64,000 bases of DNA from Meiothermus sp. CFH 77666 (GTDB lineage: Bacteria; Deinococcota; Deinococci; Deinococcales; Thermaceae), in contig NZ_JAGDFV010000002.1 of NCBI RefSeq assembly GCF_017497985.1, positions 1 to 64,000 on the forward strand, in the 5' to 3' direction. Below the pieces are notes generated by a model that saw nothing but the letters and a program-made list of their open reading frames with translations, had not been told where the DNA came from and made no database searches. Positions within the stretch are counted from its first letter, which is position 1. Every line of letters starts with the position of its first letter. Made by a program: the position numbers and the translations under genes. This document shows positions 27,466 to 34,083 of the stretch, one piece after another.

Positions 27466-27588
27466 CTACTGCCAGGTGGCAGCGTCCCAGCTCGAGTTAT
27501 CCCAGGTGCCTTGAGGGGTGGGGGAACCGCCCCCGCAGGCGGCCAGCAGTGCCAGTACCAGCCCGAGAACCAGCCATTTTCGTCTCAC
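27466..27588 (-). CDS. Very small lipoprotein
   Basis: The product is 40 residues from the GTG at 27588, supported by GGGAGG five to six bases upstream; the longer frame upstream of this lacks a site. It reads basic RRKW, a hydrophobic stretch, then the lipobox LLAAC and a short [20 protein letters not shown] tail. It looks like a signal plus a very short mature part, or the start of a larger lipoprotein that has been lost. It lies ten bases before the surface protein gene, suggesting co-expression. Confidence 0.6.
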   Translation of the reverse strand: MRRKWLVLGLVLALLAACGGGSPTPQGTWDNSSWDAATWQ

Positions 27589-27671
27589 CACGCCCTCCCT
27601 TACAAACCGGGTGTTGTACGTCTTTGGGTTTGGAAGCTCAGTGTTGCACCCTGACCCTGGGGTTGACAAGC

Positions 27672-28634
27672 TCAGAAGCGGAAGGCCCCCAGCCGCACCC
27701 GCCCCGAAGGGGTGTCCAGGAACTGCTCGAGGTTGCTCCCCACAAACTGCTGCCCCAACCCCCCTACCCGCACCCCCGCCCGCAGCAGGTCGCCCGAGGC
27801 CGTCCAGAAGTCGGGCTCGATGGGGTTGCCGTCGCGGAAGACCCGCTTGATGAGGCCGTTTGACAGGCGGAACTGCTGGCCCCCCTCGCTCCAGGTGTTG
27901 TTCAGGGTGCGGATGGTCTGCATCACCAGGCTACCCGAACCCACCAGGCGGAAGTCGTAGGTCTCGTTTATCTGCACCTGCAAGCTGGGGCCGCTCAGGC
28001 TGCCCTGCAGGGTGTCCTGGTGGCGGAACTCGATGGAGCCGGGGCCAAAGTCGGAGAGCACTACCTGGGCATAGTTCAGGTTCAGGGTGTGGGCCTGCCC
28101 TTCGAAGGTGGCGCTGCCGCCCAGGCCCACGCTCAGGTTGGCGCCCTGGCGCTGCGAGCGCAGGCTCAGGTTTACCGGGCCCAGCTCGCCGTCGGGGTCG
28201 AGCGAGGCGGTGTACTGGAGCAGGTGGTTGCCCTTGTAGAAAGCCCCGGCCCCGCTGCTCAGGCTGCCCTGGAACTGCACGACGGCGAACTCGTAAATCA
28301 CCCCATCGCTCCAGACCACCCGCAGGCGGTTGTTGGGGGTGGCGCTGTAGCTGAAGGTGTTGCCGCTCTGGGTCAGGGTGCCGGTAAGGGTGCTGTTGTT
28401 GCGGCTCAGGCTGCGGGCCAGCTCCACCAGCTCTACCAGCAGGGGCGAGAGTTCTTGCTCCAAGTCCTTGAGCTTCTCGGGCAGCAGGGAGGCGGCCTTG
28501 AAGCCGAGCCCGCCGGAGTTGCCGGGCGGGTTGGGCGTACCGGGGCCGGGGTTGCCGGGGTTGGGGCTGGTGGTGCCGCAAGCGCAGAGGGCGGCGATGA
28601 GCAGGCTAGCAGTGGTCCAGATAAAGGGTTTCAT
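27672..28634 (-). CDS. Lipoprotein of unknown function under a SARP-type promoter
   Basis: The product is 320 residues from ATG 28634, which has AAAGGAGG at good spacing; an upstream start at 28730 would include the promoter. Signal TTASLLIAALCACGTTS gives a lipobox Cys near residue 19. A Pro/Gly linker (PNPGNPGPGTPNPPG) is followed by a beta-rich domain with many strands (TLTQSGNTFSYSATPNNRLR, VQVNETYDFRLVGSGSLVMQ-like runs). No family recognised. Mature protein would be anchored to the cell envelope. The conserved 19-bp element with a -10 box lies 63-95 bp upstream of the start. Confidence 0.75.
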   Translation of the reverse strand: MKPFIWTTASLLIAALCACGTTSPNPGNPGPGTPNPPGNSGGLGFKAASLLPEKLKDLEQELSPLLVELVELARSLSRNNSTLTGTLTQSGNTFSYSATPNNRLRVVWSDGVIYEFAVVQFQGSLSSGAGAFYKGNHLLQYTASLDPDGELGPVNLSLRSQRQGANLSVGLGGSATFEGQAHTLNLNYAQVVLSDFGPGSIEFRHQDTLQGSLSGPSLQVQINETYDFRLVGSGSLVMQTIRTLNNTWSEGGQQFRLSNGLIKRVFRDGNPIEPDFWTASGDLLRAGVRVGGLGQQFVGSNLEQFLDTPSGRVRLGAFRF

Positions 28635-28696
28635 GTGGCCTCCTTTGGTAAGTCTCTGCCCATGCGTAAGGAGCAGGGTGCCGGGCGATTGAGGGC

Positions 28697-28729
28697 AGAA
28701 TAGGAGGCCAGCGTTACACCAGCGTCTCA
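28697..28729 (-). promoter_or_regulatory. SARP-type promoter, site A
   Basis: On the minus strand: T-GAGACGC-TGGT-GTAACGC (28711-28729), then eight bases, then TATTCT (28697-28702). Two heptamers spaced by four bases (11-bp period) placed 8 bp before a -10 box is the architecture known for SARP activator sites. It lies upstream of the lipoprotein gene that starts at 28634. Confidence 0.75.
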
Positions 28730-28732
28730 AGG

Positions 28733-28756
28733 AAAAACCCCGCCCAAGGGCGGGGC
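28733..28756 (-). terminator. Rho-independent terminator after the alpha/beta hydrolase gene
   Basis: The minus strand reads an 8-bp GC stem (GGGG-side 28748-28755 paired with CCCC-side 28738-28745) and then five T residues. It separates the hydrolase gene from site A, so the lipoprotein must be transcribed from its own promoter. Confidence 0.85.
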
Positions 28757-28791
28757 TCCAAGAACGAAAAACAGGCCAGTGTGATGTTTAC

Positions 28792-29628
28792 TCAGCGAAG
28801 GTGCTGGGCAAAGAAGGCAAACACCTCAGGCCCCCAAATCTCGCTACCCTGGACACAGAACTCGTGCCCTTGCTGTGGGGTGGTGCCAAAGGCGGGGAAT
28901 ATTCGTGCCTGGTAGGGCTTTCCACTTCGGCGGAGTACCTCCGATAAGCCCTCTATGGCAGCCAGGGAGTGGTCGTTCTGGGTTTGCAGCAAAAAGATGG
29001 GCAGGGCCGCTCTTTGGGCGGCTGCGCTCAGGCGAGCCCGCAGGTCGGGTGAGTTGGGCCAGGTTTGGGCGGCCCCCGCGCAGCTTACCGCGGCTTTGTA
29101 GCCGCTGTCGGGGCGCTCGGCGGCCAGCAGGGTCTGGATGCCCCCAAACGACCATCCATATACCCCGATGCGCTCTGGGTTCACGAAGGGCAGGGTTCGC
29201 AGGTAGGCCACCCCGCTGAGCTGGTCGGAGAGCTGTTCCTCGTGCAGCCGCACCAGAGCCTGGCTCCACTCCGCCCCGCGCAGGGTGTTGAGCACGTCCA
29301 GGATGTAGGTTCCCGGTGAGCGACCGTGGCCCCGGCGGTTGGGCGCGAAGAAAAGGTAGCCCTGCCGTACAAAGGGCACGGCCAGCCGATCGATGTAGGC
29401 CAGGTTCTTCTCGCTGCCGTGGTTGTAGAGGATGGCGGGGAAGGGCCCTGGGCCTGGGGGACGGTAGAGGAAGGCGCGAAGCTCGAGGTCGCCGTTTTTG
29501 TAGCTGACCGTCTCGACCCGCATCTCCTGGCCCAGTCCGTGGGGCAGGAAGGCCAGGCCGACCAGCAGCCAGGCGGTGAGCGCCAGAGACGAAACAGAGG
29601 GCCAGGGGAGTCGGTTCCATTGGCGCAT
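28792..29628 (-). CDS. Exported alpha/beta hydrolase (dienelactone hydrolase/acyl-peptidase-like)
   Basis: The product is 278 residues. A signal peptide or anchor covers about residues 10-33 (LALTAWLLVGLAFLPHGLGQ). The mature part is an alpha/beta hydrolase: YNHGSEKN as the oxyanion loop near 69-76, nucleophile elbow YGWSFGGIQ near 167-175, probable acid Asp in QTQNDHSLAA near 235, and catalytic His in QQGHEFC near 262. Likely an esterase or peptidase acting outside the cytoplasmic membrane. CGGAGG gives a good ribosome site. Its upstream region carries SARP site B, shared with the divergent gene at 29753. Confidence 0.85.
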   Translation of the reverse strand: MRQWNRLPWPSVSSLALTAWLLVGLAFLPHGLGQEMRVETVSYKNGDLELRAFLYRPPGPGPFPAILYNHGSEKNLAYIDRLAVPFVRQGYLFFAPNRRGHGRSPGTYILDVLNTLRGAEWSQALVRLHEEQLSDQLSGVAYLRTLPFVNPERIGVYGWSFGGIQTLLAAERPDSGYKAAVSCAGAAQTWPNSPDLRARLSAAAQRAALPIFLLQTQNDHSLAAIEGLSEVLRRSGKPYQARIFPAFGTTPQQGHEFCVQGSEIWGPEVFAFFAQHLR

Positions 29629-29653
29629 AGATACCTCCGGTGTCTTTGCTTAT

Positions 29654-29687
29654 GTTGTAGCACCGTTGGCGTTACACCAGCGTCTCA
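29654..29687 (-). promoter_or_regulatory. SARP-type promoter, site B
   Basis: Minus strand T-GAGACGC-TGGT-GTAACGC at 29669-29687, then nine bases, then TACAAC (29654-29659), a one-mismatch TANNNT. The site precedes the exported hydrolase by 41 bp. The extended context CTCGAGGT before TGAGACGC matches site D (CTCGAGGC). Confidence 0.7.
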
Positions 29688-29752
29688 ACCTCGAGCTTCA
29701 TAACCCGCATATAACGCCCCTGGGTGGAGAATGGCCAGGAAAGGGGTACCGT

Positions 29753-30724
29753 ATGACCGAGGACAAACTGGTACGGCGGGTAGTGCGGCAGGGCAAAGCC
29801 TTTTTGGTAGGAAACGCGGGCCTGATGGTTTATGGGCAGGGCATCGGCTCGCCCAAGCAGGCGGTGAGCGACGGCGACACCATCTCTACACGGGCCCTGG
29901 CCAACCTGGCGCTGCGCTTTTTGGGGGTGGATGCGCCGGAGAAGGGGCTGTTTCGCAAGCAGGCCGACGGCAGCGAGCGCTACGTGGGCATTGCCGACCC
30001 GAGCTGGGATGGTTTTTTGCAGGGGCAGTTAGAGGCTATGGCCGCAGCCCTCGAGCCCCCCCTGCGGGCCCACCTGCAAGCGCGGGTGCAGCCGGGGGTG
30101 AGCGCCAACCACGCCCACCACGCCCAAGCGGCCACCCTGGCCCTGGAAGCCCTGGTGCAGGACGACCTCGAGTTCTACCAGCACACCCCCGAAAGCTTCC
30201 GCTTCTACCTGGCCTATGGCCGCGAGGTGCTGGACGGCTATGGGCGCTTGCTCTGCTTTGCCGCGCCAAATGTGCCCAACCCCACTCCCCAGCGGCCACG
30301 GCGGGCCAGCTACAACACCCGCCTGCTGGAAGGGGCTCACGCCAGCCCCTACTTCATCTGGCCCAACATAGACCCCTTCCGCGAGCAGCCAACCCCCTTC
30401 GGTGCGGTCTTGCAGCCCGAGCGCTTCTGGGCCGAGGTGAACGCCTCCCGCACCCTGCAAGGGGCGCGGGCCACCGTCAAGCAGAGCCGGGCGCAACAGC
30501 GGGGGCTCTACGACGCGCAGAACCCCCTAACGCTGCTGGCTTTCGAGCTGCGCTACCTGACCGCCGGCAAGCCGCCGCAGCGCTATGTGATCGACCTGGC
30601 CCACCCCAGCCACCGGCTCCTGCGGCCCCAGCGGTACGTGGAGGTTGAATACCCCGAAGACCGGCTCTTTGTGCCGGAGGAGTACGAGCCTTTGTTTGAG
30701 CAGTACGGCTGGGTGGTGGCGTAG
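29753..30724 (+). CDS. SNase-like (thermonuclease-fold) protein
   Basis: The product is 323 residues from ATG 29753 with AAAGGGG upstream. The first ~70 residues and a later block match staphylococcal-nuclease landmarks: VSDGDTI (about 40-46), LRFLGVDAPEKG (about 57-68, with Asp and Glu at the usual places), and YGREVLDGYGRLLCF (about 158-172), equivalent to the R-V-x-x-Y-G-R motif. A large insertion (about 75-155) separates the halves, and a C-terminal ~130-residue extension has no known domain. There is no signal peptide, so it may act inside the cell. Nuclease activity is a prediction; not all catalytic arginines could be placed. Confidence 0.6.
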   Translation: MTEDKLVRRVVRQGKAFLVGNAGLMVYGQGIGSPKQAVSDGDTISTRALANLALRFLGVDAPEKGLFRKQADGSERYVGIADPSWDGFLQGQLEAMAAALEPPLRAHLQARVQPGVSANHAHHAQAATLALEALVQDDLEFYQHTPESFRFYLAYGREVLDGYGRLLCFAAPNVPNPTPQRPRRASYNTRLLEGAHASPYFIWPNIDPFREQPTPFGAVLQPERFWAEVNASRTLQGARATVKQSRAQQRGLYDAQNPLTLLAFELRYLTAGKPPQRYVIDLAHPSHRLLRPQRYVEVEYPEDRLFVPEEYEPLFEQYGWVVA

Positions 30725-30736
30725 AAAACCCAGGCC

Positions 30737-31168
30737 CTAGCCCTCTGTTTTCCGCGTCTCCATCAGCTCGGCCAGGGTTTCTCCAGGAGTGAGCACCCGC
30801 AGCCCCTCTACCGGCTGCCCCATCAGGTGGCCGAAATGCCGCCGGTCACCCGTAACCAGCACCTCCGCCCCAGCTGCCCAGGCCGCAGCCAGGATGGGTG
30901 CGTCCTTGAGGGGGAGCCCCCTTTGCAGGGCCTTCTCGAGCTGCTCTGCCGGTGCCTCGCTCACCAGGCTCAGATCGGCCATCTGGGCTTGCAAGATGGG
31001 CAGGGCTGCAGGCCGCTGGGCTTGCAGGTTGCGCCGGGCCTCCTCCAGCGCATGCGGGGAGGTGAGCAGGGTACACCCCACCTGCCGGGCCAGAACCAGC
31101 AGCGCGCGCGAGCGGCCCTCCTGCCAGGCGGCGGCAAAGAGCACGTTGGCATCCAGGAAGAGCCGCAC
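30737..31168 (-). CDS. PIN-domain ribonuclease toxin (VapC-like)
   Basis: The product is 143 residues. PIN landmarks: MRLFLDANVLFAAAW (first Asp, residue 6), LTSPHALEEARRNL (acidic helix), LPLKDAPILAAAWAAGAEVL (third acidic, Asp near 96) and VTGDRRHFG (fourth, near 112-120). Predicted Mg2+-dependent RNase toxin. The partner antitoxin gene ends three bases upstream, so the two are an operon. The C-terminal MQ-V-G-L-R-V-LTP pattern matches the PIN group that ends with a sugar-like GEFL segment. Confidence 0.85.
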   Translation of the reverse strand: MRLFLDANVLFAAAWQEGRSRALLVLARQVGCTLLTSPHALEEARRNLQAQRPAALPILQAQMADLSLVSEAPAEQLEKALQRGLPLKDAPILAAAWAAGAEVLVTGDRRHFGHLMGQPVEGLRVLTPGETLAELMETRKTEG

Positions 31169-31171
31169 TGC

Positions 31172-31417
31172 TCAGCGCTCCGACAGGTTATGGAGCTTAG
31201 AGCGCTCCTCTTCGGTTAGGGCGTCCTCCTGCAAGAACTCCTGTATGCGCTCCGGGCTGTACAGCTCTATGGGGTAGACCCCGGCAGGGCGCAGCAGAAT
31301 GCCCCCATCGGGGGAGAGCTCCACCAGAAAGTAGCCCTCGCCCGAGATCCCCAGCGCCCGCAGCAGCTTGCGGGGGATGGAGACCTGCCCTTTGCGGCTG
31401 AGCTTGGCCAGTTCCAT
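31172..31417 (-). CDS. AbrB/MazE-type antitoxin
   Basis: The product is 81 residues. The N-terminal swapped-hairpin motif LAKLSRKGQVSIPRKLLRAL (about 3-22) is the SpoVT/AbrB DNA-binding domain, and the acidic tail (EDALTEEERSKLHNLSER) would wrap the toxin. It would neutralise the downstream PIN toxin and repress the pair. The ATG is at 31417; the upstream ATACCAAAAT run is AT-rich and may hold the promoter and operator. Confidence 0.85.
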   Translation of the reverse strand: MELAKLSRKGQVSIPRKLLRALGISGEGYFLVELSPDGGILLRPAGVYPIELYSPERIQEFLQEDALTEEERSKLHNLSER

Positions 31418-31520
31418 ATAACCAAAATACCAAAAATCTTGGTTTCGTGAAATTCAGTTCCTAGCTATGCTGGCATGGTTCAGATGAGCCGGTGTTCAGC
31501 CAGCAACAAACTGGGGAACG

Positions 31521-31553
31521 AACCAAACCCCGCCTTGGGGGCGGGATTTGGTT
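31521..31553 (-). terminator. Hairpin after the C39-like lipoprotein gene
   Basis: AACCAAA...CCGCC and GGCGG...TTTGGTT form a long near-perfect stem within 33 bp, 13 bases past the gene's stop. There is no clean T-run, only TTTGGTT, so efficiency is uncertain. It probably ends the lipoprotein transcript, and may also insulate the antitoxin promoter. Confidence 0.55.
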
Positions 31554-31565
31554 AGTTTGGAAGGG

Positions 31566-33779
31566 CTATGGCAGGATTTCTCCCACAAACCAGGTATCGG
31601 CTGGAACCCACTCGGTGATGGGCTCGTTGGATGTGGGCGATATACGCCCAAAGCCCTGGTTTACCTTGAACTGATACTGGTACTCGGTAATGCCAACCGG
31701 CCCAATACCGACCATCAGGCGGGTCCGGTAGCGGTATTTGTAGGCCAGCGGGTAGTGCGCCGGAGCCAGGCCGATACCGATGACGGCAGGGGTGTCATGC
31801 CTGCGAATGGAGTCTTGCGCACGGGTGCGTAAGCTGTCGCTGGGAATCAGCAACCCACTGTACTCCGTACGCAGACTGGCCGCGGTGCGTCCCTCGAGGT
31901 AGCTCGAGGCTCCGATCATGTCCCAGGGCTCGGTAAGGCCCCCGCCCATAAAGCAGTCGGTATTCATGGCCTGGTTCAGCTCGAGGATCACGTTACGGAT
32001 GCCCTGATCCATAACCTTGGGCGCGACCGCTCCACCGGTGCGGCCCCCGTTCTCGCGGTAGATACCCCTGCGGTTCTTCCAGCGGGGGTGATCCTGAGCG
32101 GCCTTGAAGTCGGCCCAGCCAAAGAGCATGGCCCAAGCCACCGGGCCGCAGCCCGTAGGACAGCCCTTGGTGGGGTGGGTTTCCTGCCAGTAGGTACGCT
32201 GATCGGAGTTGCCGCCCGCGCTATGGTAAGTCCACCGGCTCCAATCGTCGGACTGGGCACGAACGCCACTTGGAGTAGCGGGGGGTCGTACCACGGTATA
32301 GCGCAGCATCTCGGTCACACCGTTGCGGTAAGACAACTCAAGGCCGAAGGCAGTGTTCTCGGGCGCACTGGCCCGCACCGTAATCACCAGCGTGTCGGGC
32401 ACTCTGGCATCGGAGGACTTCTTGAGCTCTAAAGCAATGTGTGCGCTCACGTCCCGGTCGGTACGAAACTTCACACCCGGGTAGAGGGTAGCTACCTCGT
32501 ACTTGTTTCCCGCAACCAGCGCTTCACCATTGCGCTGAATGGCCTTTTCAACCTCCCAGTCGCTTCTGGCACGCTCGGCCAGCAGTCTGAGCCAGGGGGC
32601 ATAAGCTGATGCAAATCCACTTTTTTGCTCGCGCCAGGAGCCCCAGGGCCTGAAGACGATGTTGGGCGGGGGGTCTTGTCGAATCACGAACCGCGAGTTG
32701 GTGGGGTCGGTATCCTCGGGCTGGGGCGTCTGGGGTGTAGCGGTGGCGACAAGCATTCGCTCGGTCTGGTTGAACGAGACCCCCACAATCTGCGCGATTT
32801 CACTGCCATAACTGGCGATGCGGTTACCCTGGCTATCCTCGGCCACATAAAACAAAGTATCGAGTTTATAGTAGCGGGCCGAGGTCTGACCCTTATCCTT
32901 GGCTGAAGCCTCGAGGCTTTTTGAGAGGGTGAAGGTATCGCTCCAGTGGGTAATCGGATAATCGTGCTCGCCATTTGAGACCAGAATGAACCCCTGCGGC
33001 AGTACGGGTAGCTCGAAGTAGGCCGGCGCTGTGATATCCGGGCGGTAGAAGGGGCGCACCGTGCCGGCCAGCCGGGCGGTGCTGCTCCAGTCGGGGGCCA
33101 TCTCGCTGCCGCGGGTTTCTTCCAGCATCTGAGCGGCTATGCGGTGCAGGTTCACTGGGATAGGAAGGCGGGGCTCGACTGGCGCGGCCTGCACCTTGGT
33201 GGTGCTGCTCAGGGTGAACTCGCTGCCGCCGTAGGCCGGGGAGGTCACGGTGAGCTGGGTGGGCCGGGTGGCGATCTTCGCCAGGTCGTCCTTGACCTGC
33301 ACGGTGGCGGTCACGCCGCTCTGCTTGCCGTAGTAGACCCCCGCAGTTTTGAGGTTGTTCGCGATGATCAGCCCAGCCTCGCGGGCCTCGTTGTCCAGGA
33401 TGTAGAGCCCGGCGGGGCTGTCCGGTTTGGCCGGGGCAAGGCTAAAGCTGCGGGTCTGCCCCTCGGCCTCGAGGGAACCGCTCCACCCTGTACCGCTCGG
33501 ACTGGCTTTCAGCACCAGGCCATAGCTGCCGGTGGTGACCGGGAGGCTGCCGCCCTGCAGTTCGCCCTCGAACCAGCCGGTAAGCTGCTGCCAGCTATCC
33601 GGGCCCCCGCAACTGTAGGCTAGAAAACGCCCCTGCTCCACCACCAGCGCAATCAGGGCATCGCTGCCCGCAATCTCGCCCACGAACACCTGCGGGCCGG
33701 TGTCCGGGCCCGGGCGGTTGCCGCACCCCGCCAGCAACACCAGCAATAGTCCCGCTACCAAATGTACCAAAGGCCGCAT
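31566..33779 (-). CDS. Large lipoprotein with a C39-like cysteine peptidase domain
   Basis: The product is 737 residues. AGGAGG precedes the ATG; signal VAGLLLVLLAGC gives a lipobox Cys near residue 19. Residues ~28-120 form a small beta domain (VFVGEIAGSDALIALVVEQG, AYSCGGPDSW) resembling modules in actinobacterial surface proteins. The middle is beta-rich with no known domain. The C-terminal ~230 residues contain KGCPTGCGPVAWAMLFGWAD near 545 (Cys followed by G-P-x-A-x-A, the peptidase-C39 N-terminal helix) and GIGLAPAHYPLAYKYRYR near 685, a possible catalytic His region. It is probably an envelope-anchored papain-like peptidase. SARP site C lies 68 bp upstream. Confidence 0.7.
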   Translation of the reverse strand: MRPLVHLVAGLLLVLLAGCGNRPGPDTGPQVFVGEIAGSDALIALVVEQGRFLAYSCGGPDSWQQLTGWFEGELQGGSLPVTTGSYGLVLKASPSGTGWSGSLEAEGQTRSFSLAPAKPDSPAGLYILDNEAREAGLIIANNLKTAGVYYGKQSGVTATVQVKDDLAKIATRPTQLTVTSPAYGGSEFTLSSTTKVQAAPVEPRLPIPVNLHRIAAQMLEETRGSEMAPDWSSTARLAGTVRPFYRPDITAPAYFELPVLPQGFILVSNGEHDYPITHWSDTFTLSKSLEASAKDKGQTSARYYKLDTLFYVAEDSQGNRIASYGSEIAQIVGVSFNQTERMLVATATPQTPQPEDTDPTNSRFVIRQDPPPNIVFRPWGSWREQKSGFASAYAPWLRLLAERARSDWEVEKAIQRNGEALVAGNKYEVATLYPGVKFRTDRDVSAHIALELKKSSDARVPDTLVITVRASAPENTAFGLELSYRNGVTEMLRYTVVRPPATPSGVRAQSDDWSRWTYHSAGGNSDQRTYWQETHPTKGCPTGCGPVAWAMLFGWADFKAAQDHPRWKNRRGIYRENGGRTGGAVAPKVMDQGIRNVILELNQAMNTDCFMGGGLTEPWDMIGASSYLEGRTAASLRTEYSGLLIPSDSLRTRAQDSIRRHDTPAVIGIGLAPAHYPLAYKYRYRTRLMVGIGPVGITEYQYQFKVNQGFGRISPTSNEPITEWVPADTWFVGEILP

Positions 33780-33832
33780 ATTTCACCTCCTGAGTACTGC
33801 CCCAGCTTGGGTTTGGGGGAGCCTCGAGGGGC

Positions 33833-33865
33833 ACTGTAGCTGCAAAGCGTTACACCACCGTCTCA
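33833..33865 (-). promoter_or_regulatory. SARP-type promoter, site C
   Basis: Minus strand T-GAGACGG-TGGT-GTAACGC at 33847-33865, then exactly eight bases, then TACAGT (33833-33838, TANNNT). It drives the C39-like lipoprotein. Its first three bases are the TGA stop of the 59-residue gene before it. Confidence 0.8.
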
Positions 33866-34042
33866 GCGCAACCGGCGCGGCCAGCGGCGCTGTAGGTAGG
33901 CCCGCAGCTCCTCCCAGGTGGCCAGCTCCACCTCGGTACCGGTCTTCAGGTCGTGTACGCGGTAGGTGGAACGGGGGAGGCCGTCCGGGCCGGGGGTGGT
34001 GTACACCCGTACCAGGAGGCTCTGGCGCAGCCTGGGGGTCAT
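33863..34042 (-). CDS. 59-residue hypothetical protein
   Basis: The ATG at 34042 opens a 59-codon frame: MTPRLRQSLLVRVYTTPGPD, then YRVHDLKTGTEVELATWEEL and a basic RRWPRRLR end. Short beta strands followed by one helix and a basic tail, no known family, no signal. TACCCT lies seven bases upstream, so the message would be leaderless and driven by site D. The stop TGA is the first triplet of site C. Tight packing between two SARP-type sites supports a real gene; something like a small regulatory or adaptor protein is possible but not shown. Confidence 0.6.
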   Translation of the reverse strand: MTPRLRQSLLVRVYTTPGPDGLPRSTYRVHDLKTGTEVELATWEELRAYLQRRWPRRLR

Positions 34043-34049
34043 GGCAGGT

Positions 34050-34083
34050 AGGGTAGGGGGGGAAGCGTTACACCGGCGTCTCA
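34050..34083 (-). promoter_or_regulatory. SARP-type promoter, site D
   Basis: Minus strand T-GAGACGC-CGGT-GTAACGC at 34065-34083, nine bases, then TACCCT (34050-34055), then seven bases to the ATG of the 59-residue gene. The TGA of the regulator gene is the first triplet of the site. Confidence 0.8.
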
